Below, in pieces: positions 21,883-27,107 of a stretch of DNA of 27,107 nucleotides. Numbering within the stretch: the stretch's first letter is position 1; each line of letters begins with the position of its first letter. This DNA is from an uncultured Collinsella sp. (GTDB taxonomy: Bacteria; Actinomycetota; Coriobacteriia; Coriobacteriales; Coriobacteriaceae): the NCBI GenBank assembly GCA_934630385.1, contig CAKTWE010000021.1:1-27107 (forward strand), in the 5' to 3' direction. The notes beneath the pieces were generated by a model, which was given only the letters and a program-made list of their open reading frames with translations, was not told the DNA's origin and ran no database searches. A program made the position numbers and the translations under genes.

Positions 21883-22908
21883 ATGGCAGTAAAGGTTGCT
21901 ATTAACGGCTTCGGTCGCATCGGTCGTCTGGCTTTCCGTCAGATGTTCGGTCATGAGGGCTCCGAGATCGTCGCTATCAACGACCTCACCTCTCCCGATA
22001 TGCTCGCTTACCTGCTGAAGTACGACTCCACGCAGGGCAACTACGCTCGCGATCACGAGGTCGTTGCTGGCGAGGATTCCATCACCGTTGACGGCAAGGA
22101 GATCAAGATCTACAAGGAGGCCGACGCCAACAACCTGCCTTGGGGCGACCTCGACGTCGACGTCGTTCTCGAGTGCACCGGCTTCTACACCAGCAAGGCT
22201 AAGGCTCAGGCCCACATCAACGCTGGCGCCAAGAAGGTCGTCATCTCCGCTCCGGCCGGCAGCGATCTGCCCACCATCGTGTACAACGTCAACCACGAGA
22301 CGCTGACCGCTGAGGACAACATCATCTCCGCTGCTTCCTGCACCACCAACTGCCTCGCCCCGATGGCCAAGGGTCTGAACGACTTCGCTCCCATCGTGTC
22401 CGGCATCATGACCACCATTCACGCCTGGACCGGCGACCAGATGCCGCTCGACGGCCCGCAGCGCAAGGGCAACAAGCGTCGTAGCCGCGCCTGCGCCGTC
22501 AACATCGTCCCCAACACCACCGGTGCTGCCAAGGCTATCGGCCTGGTTCTCCCCGAGCTCAACGGTAAGCTCATCGGTGCCGCCCAGCGCGTCCCGACGC
22601 CGACCGGCTCCATCACCAACCTCTACGCTGTCGTTGACAAGAAGGTCACCGTCGACGAGGTCAACGCCGCTATGAAGGCCTACGCTGCCACCATCTCCGA
22701 GACCTTCGGCTACAACGAGGACGACATCGTCTCCACCGACATCATCGGCGAGACCCATGGCTCCATCTTCGACGCCACTCAGACCATGTGCTCTGACCTC
22801 GGCAACGGCCAGACCCTCGTTCAGGTCACCTCTTGGTACGACAACGAGAACTCCTACACCTCTCAGATGGTCCGCACCATCAAGTACTTCGAGAAGTTCG
22901 TTGCTTAA
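21883..22908 (+). CDS. gapA: Glyceraldehyde-3-phosphate dehydrogenase, type I
   Basis: This 341-residue glycolytic enzyme oxidises glyceraldehyde-3-P to 1,3-bisphosphoglycerate. INGFGRIGR binds the cofactor, and the Asp in AINDL suggests NAD+ preference. The catalytic pair is C153 ([12 protein letters not shown]) and H180 ([10 protein letters not shown]). Codon use is strongly biased, as expected for high expression. ATG 21883 has AAAGGAG upstream; the frame runs back to a GTG at 21781 inside the promoter, which is not credible as start. It has its own promoter and a strong terminator, so it can be expressed independently of pgk. Confidence 0.98.
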   Translation: MAVKVAINGFGRIGRLAFRQMFGHEGSEIVAINDLTSPDMLAYLLKYDSTQGNYARDHEVVAGEDSITVDGKEIKIYKEADANNLPWGDLDVDVVLECTGFYTSKAKAQAHINAGAKKVVISAPAGSDLPTIVYNVNHETLTAEDNIISAASCTTNCLAPMAKGLNDFAPIVSGIMTTIHAWTGDQMPLDGPQRKGNKRRSRACAVNIVPNTTGAAKAIGLVLPELNGKLIGAAQRVPTPTGSITNLYAVVDKKVTVDEVNAAMKAYAATISETFGYNEDDIVSTDIIGETHGSIFDATQTMCSDLGNGQTLVQVTSWYDNENSYTSQMVRTIKYFEKFVA

Positions 22909-22945
22909 TTTGGCTTTTAGCGAATAGCTCGTTGAGCGTCTAAAG

Positions 22946-22992
22946 AAGGGCGCGGCCTTATAGGGCTTACACCCTAGGGTCGCGCCCTTTTT
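22946..22992 (+). terminator. Rho-independent terminator after gapA
   Basis: AAGGGCGCG (22946-22954) pairs with CGCGCCCTT (22981-22989), with an inner TAGGG/CCCTA hairpin, and the T5 run spans 22988-22992. pgk begins 57 bases later and no clear promoter lies between. Confidence 0.88.
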
Positions 22993-23002
22993 ATAGGAAA
23001 TC

Positions 23003-23025
23003 GTCTGCCGTAATGGGAGGCAGAC
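23003..23025 (+). other. Small hairpin in the pgk leader
   Basis: GTCTGCC (23003-23009) pairs with GGCAGAC (23019-23025) around a nine-base loop, directly after the gapA terminator and eight bases before the AAAGG of pgk. It may protect a processed 5' end. Confidence 0.4.
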
Positions 23026-23048
23026 ACGTACGAAAGGTAGAAGCAAAC

Positions 23049-24239
23049 ATGGCCTTTACCAAGAAGACCGTCCGCGACATCGATGTCGACGGCAAGCGCG
23101 TTCTCGTCCGCGTTGACTTCAACGTGCCTATCAAGGATGGCGTCGTTGGCGACACCACCCGTATCAAGGCTGCCCTGCCCACCATCAACTATCTCGTTGA
23201 GCACAACGCTCGCGTCATCCTCATGAGCCACCTCGGCCGTCCCGATGGCACCGGCTTCCAGCCCGAGCTGTCCCTCGAGCCCGTCGCCAAGAAGCTCGCT
23301 GAGCTCTCTGGTCTCGACGTTGCCTTTGTCGCCGACACTTACGGCGAGAAGGCTGCCGAGGCTGTCGCTGCCGTCGAGCCGGGCAAGGTCCTCGTTCTCG
23401 AGAACGTCCGCTTCGATAAGCGTGAGAAGAAGAACGATCCCGAGATCGCCAAGAAGCTCGCTTCCTATGGTGACGTCTTCGTTCTCGATGCCTTCGGCAC
23501 CGCTCATCGCGCCCAGGGTTCCGTTGTGGGCCCCGCCGCTTACCTGCCTGCCGTCGCTGGCTTCCTGCTCGAGAAGGAGGTCGACACGCTGACCGGCATC
23601 TTCGCCGAGCCCGAGCGCCCCTTCGTGGCCATCGTCGGCGGTTCCAAGGTTTCCTCCAAGATCGGCGTTCTCGATCACCTCATCGACTCTGCTGACACCC
23701 TGATCATCGGTGGCGGTATGGCCTACACCTTCTTCCTGGCTCAGGGCCTGTCCGTCGGTCAGTCCCTCAAGGAAGAGGACTGGGTCGAGCGCGCTGGCGA
23801 GATGCTCAAGAAGGCCGAGGAGAAGGGCGTCAAGATCCTGCTCCCCATCGACAACCGCGTTGCCGATCACTTTGGCGAGGATGCTGTCCCCGAGGTTGTC
23901 GCTTCCGACGCTATCCCTGACGATCGTGAGGGTATGGACATCGGCCCCAAGACCGAGGAGCTTTACGCCGAGGCCGTCAAGGGCGCCAAGACCGTGTTCT
24001 GGAACGGCCCCATGGGCGTCTTCGAGTTCGATAACTTCGCTCACGGCACCCAGGCTATCGCCGAGGCTGTCGCCGAGGCCGACTGCACCTCGATTATCGG
24101 CGGTGGCGACTCCGTCGCAGCTGTCAACAAGTTCAACCTGGCCGACAAGATGAGCTGGATCTCCACCGGTGGTGGCGCTTCCATGGAGCTCGTCGAGGGT
24201 AAGGCCCTGCCCGGAGTGGAGGCGCTTCTCGATGCCTAA
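23049..24239 (+). CDS. pgk: Phosphoglycerate kinase
   Basis: This 396-residue cytoplasmic enzyme transfers phosphate from 1,3-bisphosphoglycerate to ADP. Visible: VRVDFNVPIKDG near the N-terminus, SHLGRPDG, ENVRFDKREKKN, DAFGTAHRAQGSV, GGSKVSSKIGVLDHL, WNGPMGVFE and the nucleotide-binding GGGDSVAAV near the end. Normal bacterial length. ATG 23049 has AAAGG upstream. Its end overlaps tpiA by eight bases. Confidence 0.98.
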   Translation: MAFTKKTVRDIDVDGKRVLVRVDFNVPIKDGVVGDTTRIKAALPTINYLVEHNARVILMSHLGRPDGTGFQPELSLEPVAKKLAELSGLDVAFVADTYGEKAAEAVAAVEPGKVLVLENVRFDKREKKNDPEIAKKLASYGDVFVLDAFGTAHRAQGSVVGPAAYLPAVAGFLLEKEVDTLTGIFAEPERPFVAIVGGSKVSSKIGVLDHLIDSADTLIIGGGMAYTFFLAQGLSVGQSLKEEDWVERAGEMLKKAEEKGVKILLPIDNRVADHFGEDAVPEVVASDAIPDDREGMDIGPKTEELYAEAVKGAKTVFWNGPMGVFEFDNFAHGTQAIAEAVAEADCTSIIGGGDSVAAVNKFNLADKMSWISTGGGASMELVEGKALPGVEALLDA

Positions 24240-24999
24240 TCGCACCCTTCTCATCGCTGGTAACTGGAAGATGAACAACGACGTCGCCGAGGCTGCCAAG
24301 CTCGCCGACGAGCTGGCTCAGGCTCTGCCCGAGGTTCCGGCTGGCGTCGAGGTGCTCGTCTGCCCTCCGACCATCGACATCACCACGGTTCATGACCGTA
24401 TTCAGGCTGCCCCCATCGCCCTCGGTGCACAGAACGTGTACTGGGAGGCCAAGGGTGCCTTCACTGGTGAGTCTTCTTGCGACATGCTCAAGTCTGCTGG
24501 CTGCACCTACTGCATCATCGGTCACTCCGAGCGTCGCGACTACTTCCACGAGACCGACGAGGACCAGAACAAGAAGGCCAAGGCTCTCGTTGCCGCCGGT
24601 CTTGTTCCCGTCTTCTGCTGCGGCGAGTCCCTCGAGGTCCGCGAGGCTGGTACCTATGTCGAGCACGTCGTGAACCAGGTCAAGGCTGGCCTTGCTGGTC
24701 TTGAGATCACCTGCCCCAAGCAGGTCGTCGTCGCTTACGAGCCCATCTGGGCCATCGGCACCGGCAAGACCGCTACCGCCGAGGACGCTCAGGAGGTCTG
24801 CGGCGCTATCCGTGAGACCCTCAAGGAGATGTTTGGCGAGGAGCTCGCCGACGGCATCCGCGTCCTGTACGGTGGCTCTGCCAAGCCCGGCAACATCGCC
24901 GAGCTCGTCGCCAAGCCCGATGTTGACGGCGCCCTCGTGGGCGGCGCTTCGCTCAAGGCTGCCGACTTCGCCTCTATGGTCGTCAAGGCAGGCGAGTAG
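24232..24999 (+). CDS. tpiA: Triosephosphate isomerase
   Basis: This 255-residue TIM barrel interconverts dihydroxyacetone phosphate and glyceraldehyde-3-P. Active-site residues are K13 (AGNWKMN), H98 (IGHSERR) and E170 (AYEPIWAIGTG), with the phosphate-binding YGGSAKPGN and GALVGGASL. ATG 24232 lies within the last codons of pgk (overlap 24232-24239) after GTGGAGG, indicating translational coupling. Confidence 0.98.
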   Translation: MPNRTLLIAGNWKMNNDVAEAAKLADELAQALPEVPAGVEVLVCPPTIDITTVHDRIQAAPIALGAQNVYWEAKGAFTGESSCDMLKSAGCTYCIIGHSERRDYFHETDEDQNKKAKALVAAGLVPVFCCGESLEVREAGTYVEHVVNQVKAGLAGLEITCPKQVVVAYEPIWAIGTGKTATAEDAQEVCGAIRETLKEMFGEELADGIRVLYGGSAKPGNIAELVAKPDVDGALVGGASLKAADFASMVVKAGE

Positions 25000-25004
25000 G
25001 ACAT

Positions 25005-26558
25005 ATGGCACAGCGTCATCTTCCTGCACTCCTGATCATCATGGATGGCTGCGGCCTTGCTCCGGCTGATGGCGAGAATGCCGTCGCCGCTGCCAAGACG
25101 CCCTTCCTTGATAGCCTGTACGAGAAGTATCCTCACACCACGCTCGGTGCTTCGGGCGAGGACGTGGGCCTTCCCGACGGCCAGATGGGCAACTCCGAGG
25201 TGGGTCACCTCAACATTGGTGCCGGCCGCATCGTGTTCCAGGAGCTTTCGCGCATCAACAATGCCATCAAGGACGGCTCCATCGCCAAGAACGAGGTCTT
25301 CGTCAAGGCTATGGACGACGTCAAGGCCGAAGGCAAGACCCTGCACCTCATGGGCCTTATGAGCCCTGGCGGTGTTCATTCTCACATGAACCACGTCGAG
25401 GCTCTGGTCAAGATGGCTGCCCAGCATGGCGTCAAGACCGTTCGCGTCCACGCCTTCATGGATGGCCGCGACGTCGACCCGCAGTCCGGTGCCGGCTACA
25501 TGAGCGAGTTCTGCGCTTTCCTGGCTAAGATCTCCGAGGAGACCGGTTGCGACGCTCGCGTTGCCACCGTTTCGGGCCGCTATTGGGCCATGGACCGCGA
25601 CAACCGCTGGGAGCGCATCCAGCGTGCCTACGACGTCATGGTCAACGCGTCCGATACCGATACCGACCCCGTTGCCGGTATCAAGGCCTACTACGAGAAG
25701 GATCCGCGCGGCGACGAGTTCGTCGAGCCCTTCGCTGCCCACAACGAGGGCATTCACGAGGACGACGCGGCCATCTTCTTCAACTTCCGTCCCGACCGCG
25801 CTCGTCAGATGACTCGCGTGTTCACGGACAAGGAGTTCGGCGGCTTTGAGCGCGAGCAGATTAAGCTTTCGCACTTTGTGACGATGACCGAGTACGATCC
25901 GACGTTTGACGTCGAGGTCGCCTTCCCCAAGACGTTCCCCGAGAACGTTCTGGCCGACGTTATCGCCGCCAATGGCCTGAAGCAGCTGCACACCGCCGAG
26001 ACCGAGAAGTACGCCCATGTGACGTTCTTCCTCAACGGCGGCATCGAGGAGCCCAAGGAGGGCGAGGAGCGCGTGCTCGTCGCTTCCCCCAAGGTTGCTA
26101 CCTACGATCTGCAGCCCGAGATGAGTGCTCCCGAGGTTACCGAGAAGCTCGTCGTCGCTATTAACGAGGATCGCGCTGATTTCTACATCGTGAACTTCGC
26201 GAACTGCGACATGGTTGGTCACACCGGCGTGTTCGACGCCGCCGTTAAGGCCGTCGAGGCTGTTGACGATGCCCTGTCCAAGGTTGTCCCGGCGATTCTC
26301 GCTAAGGGCGGCTTTGCGCTGATTACCGCCGATCACGGCAACGCCGATCACATGTTTGACGTTGCTTCCGACGGTTCCAAGCATCCGTTTACGGCTCACA
26401 CCACCAACCGCGTGCCGTTCATCATCGTTGATGAGAAGGCGCAGCTCACCGGTATCGAGGACGGCCGTCTTTCCGATATCGCTCCGACCATGCTCACCAT
26501 GGCTGGCATTGAGCCTTCCGCCGAGATGACGGGTCGCGTACTCGCCACCGAGGCCTAA
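25005..26558 (+). CDS. gpmI: Phosphoglycerate mutase, 2,3-bisphosphoglycerate-independent
   Basis: This 517-residue metalloenzyme interconverts 3- and 2-phosphoglycerate using Mn2+ or a similar ion. It belongs to the alkaline phosphatase superfamily. The N-terminal IIMDGCG motif gives metal ligands, and S64 in GQMGNSEVGH is the phosphoserine. HSHMNH, DGRDVDPQS, FFNFRPDRARQ, NFANCDMVGHTG and TADHGNADHM complete the site. The start lies five bases after tpiA. Gene order pgk-tpiA-gpmI gives a compact lower-glycolysis operon. Confidence 0.97.
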   Translation: MAQRHLPALLIIMDGCGLAPADGENAVAAAKTPFLDSLYEKYPHTTLGASGEDVGLPDGQMGNSEVGHLNIGAGRIVFQELSRINNAIKDGSIAKNEVFVKAMDDVKAEGKTLHLMGLMSPGGVHSHMNHVEALVKMAAQHGVKTVRVHAFMDGRDVDPQSGAGYMSEFCAFLAKISEETGCDARVATVSGRYWAMDRDNRWERIQRAYDVMVNASDTDTDPVAGIKAYYEKDPRGDEFVEPFAAHNEGIHEDDAAIFFNFRPDRARQMTRVFTDKEFGGFEREQIKLSHFVTMTEYDPTFDVEVAFPKTFPENVLADVIAANGLKQLHTAETEKYAHVTFFLNGGIEEPKEGEERVLVASPKVATYDLQPEMSAPEVTEKLVVAINEDRADFYIVNFANCDMVGHTGVFDAAVKAVEAVDDALSKVVPAILAKGGFALITADHGNADHMFDVASDGSKHPFTAHTTNRVPFIIVDEKAQLTGIEDGRLSDIAPTMLTMAGIEPSAEMTGRVLATEA

Positions 26559-26581
26559 TAGAAAACAAATACCGTTTTCTA
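26559..26581 (+). other. Hairpin directly after gpmI
   Basis: TAGAAAAC (26559-26566) and GTTTTCTA (26574-26581) are an 8-bp perfect inverted repeat starting at the base after the stop codon. It stands just before the main terminator and may stabilise the mRNA end. Confidence 0.5.
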
Positions 26582-26583
26582 GT

Positions 26584-26618
26584 AAGGGGGTTGTCCACAA
26601 CCGGACGACCCCCTTTTT
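26584..26618 (+). terminator. Rho-independent terminator of the pgk-tpiA-gpmI operon
   Basis: AAGGGGGTTGTCC (26584-26596) pairs with GGACGACCCCCTT (26603-26615), thirteen pairs with one wobble and a six-base loop, followed by a T5 run (26614-26618). Confidence 0.92.
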
Positions 26619-26625
26619 GGTATTT

Positions 26626-26686
26626 CTGCCATTTCTACCCCGTCCCTAAATGGCAGGTGGGGGAGTGTTGGAGGTTGTGGTACAGT
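26626..26686 (+). promoter_or_regulatory. secG upstream region: inverted repeat and extended -10
   Basis: CTGCCATTT (26626-26634) and AAATGGCAG (26648-26656) form a 9-bp perfect inverted repeat with 13 bases between. TG-G-TACAGT (26678-26686) is a plausible extended -10 without a clear -35, placing the start near 26693, about 30 bases before secG. The repeat would lie just upstream of the polymerase site. Confidence 0.45.
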
Positions 26687-26722
26687 ACTGGAGTTTGAAT
26701 TGTTCTATTAAGGAGCTTATCT

Positions 26723-26977
26723 ATGGGTCCGTTCCAGATTCTTCTGTTTGTCGTTTGGGCTGTTTCTGCCGTGGCGCTGACGATTCTCGTTCTGATGCAT
26801 TCCGGTAAGGGCACCGGCGTTTCGGATATGATCGCTAGCTCGCTGTATAACTCCAGCTCTGCCACGGGCGTCATGGAGCAGAACCTTGACCGCCTGACGG
26901 TAATTATGGCCGTCGTTTTTGCCGTGTGTGTCGTTCTGTGCATGTTCTTCTTCCCGCAGGGTATCGTCGGCTACTAA
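26723..26977 (+). CDS. secG: Preprotein translocase subunit SecG
   Basis: This 84-residue inner-membrane protein assists the SecYEG channel. Two hydrophobic helices (residues about 4-25 and 60-80) flank a polar loop containing HSGKGTGVSDM and a Ser-rich stretch. The following EQNLDRLTVIM matches the conserved E-x-N-L-D-R-x-T motif of SecG. AAGGAG lies upstream of ATG 26723. Position after tpiA/gpmI is usual for this gene in Gram-positive bacteria. It has its own promoter-like element and terminator. Confidence 0.95.
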   Translation: MGPFQILLFVVWAVSAVALTILVLMHSGKGTGVSDMIASSLYNSSSATGVMEQNLDRLTVIMAVVFAVCVVLCMFFFPQGIVGY

Positions 26978-26999
26978 GCATCGGCGTATATACGTTTGT

Positions 27000-27029
27000 A
27001 AAGGGTCCCGCATGTGCGGGGCCCTTTTT
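27000..27029 (+). terminator. Rho-independent terminator after secG
   Basis: AAAGGGTCCCGC (27000-27011) pairs with GCGGGGCCCTTT (27016-27027), twelve pairs with one wobble and an ATGT loop, followed by TTTTT (27025-27029). Confidence 0.93.
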
Positions 27030-27047
27030 GTTAAAGGCTTTAGCCTG

Positions 27048-27096
27048 TGCGGGGCGCGCAGCGCGCCGCATCAGAAACCACCCGCTATGCGGGTGG
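27048..27096 (+). repeat. GC-rich palindromes at the window end
   Basis: GGCGCGC-A-GCGCGCC (27053-27067) and CCACCCGC-TAT-GCGGGTGG (27078-27096) are perfect inverted repeats eleven bases apart. No T-run follows within the window. They may be a terminator or repeat belonging to the next locus, which is cut off. Confidence 0.5.
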
Positions 27097-27107
27097 GGAC
27101 AACCGGC

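Noticed and set aside
24789..26600. A 603-residue minus-strand frame opposite gpmI and tpiA
   Set aside because: The plus strand encodes clear glycolytic enzymes with catalytic residues; the reverse frame is low-complexity and runs through the terminator.

Overview
The window is chromosomal DNA from a high-GC Gram-positive gut bacterium. Protein sequences and gene order point to class Coriobacteriia, most likely Collinsella or a close relative (inferred without a database search). Supporting signs are the run uvrC / rapZ / whiA / gapA / pgk / tpiA / secG, typical of Actinomycetota, strong AAGGAG-type ribosome binding sites, and -10 boxes of the form GG-TAtAcT.

Layout. Positions 1-913 (minus strand) hold the first codons of a FAD-dependent oxidoreductase and a complete mrp Fe-S carrier gene. 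All later genes are on the plus strand. From 1173 to 8950 are uvrA, ybaK (Cys-tRNA deacylase), murJ (lipid II flippase with an unusual 250-residue acidic N-terminal extension) and uvrC. A 353-base regulatory region rich in inverted repeats follows. From 9304 to 19731 lies an operon that looks like sialic acid uptake and breakdown. It encodes a Tat-type lipoprotein binding protein, a permease, a permease-ATPase fusion and a second ATPase. After these come an active AXE1-type acetylesterase, a second AXE1 paralogue that has lost its nucleophile, a NanA-type lyase, a ROK kinase (NanK) and NanE. From 19833 to 26977 are rapZ, whiA, gapA, pgk, tpiA, gpmI and secG, with clear terminators after gapA, gpmI and secG.

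How it fits together (inference from gene families and order). An O-acetylated sialic acid or related sugar would be imported, de-acetylated, split to ManNAc and pyruvate, phosphorylated and epimerised to GlcNAc-6-P. After NagA/NagB steps encoded elsewhere it would enter glycolysis, whose lower half is encoded next door. A ten-base palindromic core, TAAAACGTTT, lies in both the transporter promoter region and the gapA upstream region, suggesting shared control.

Most unusual points: the translationally coupled pseudo-esterase; three repeated ETAV(F/Y)L motifs in the MurJ extension that look like Ser/Thr-kinase/FHA sites; a cysteine-rewired UvrC; large nested RNA hairpins between the nan genes; and the nan operon sitting inside an otherwise conserved housekeeping cluster that lacks yvcK at its usual place.
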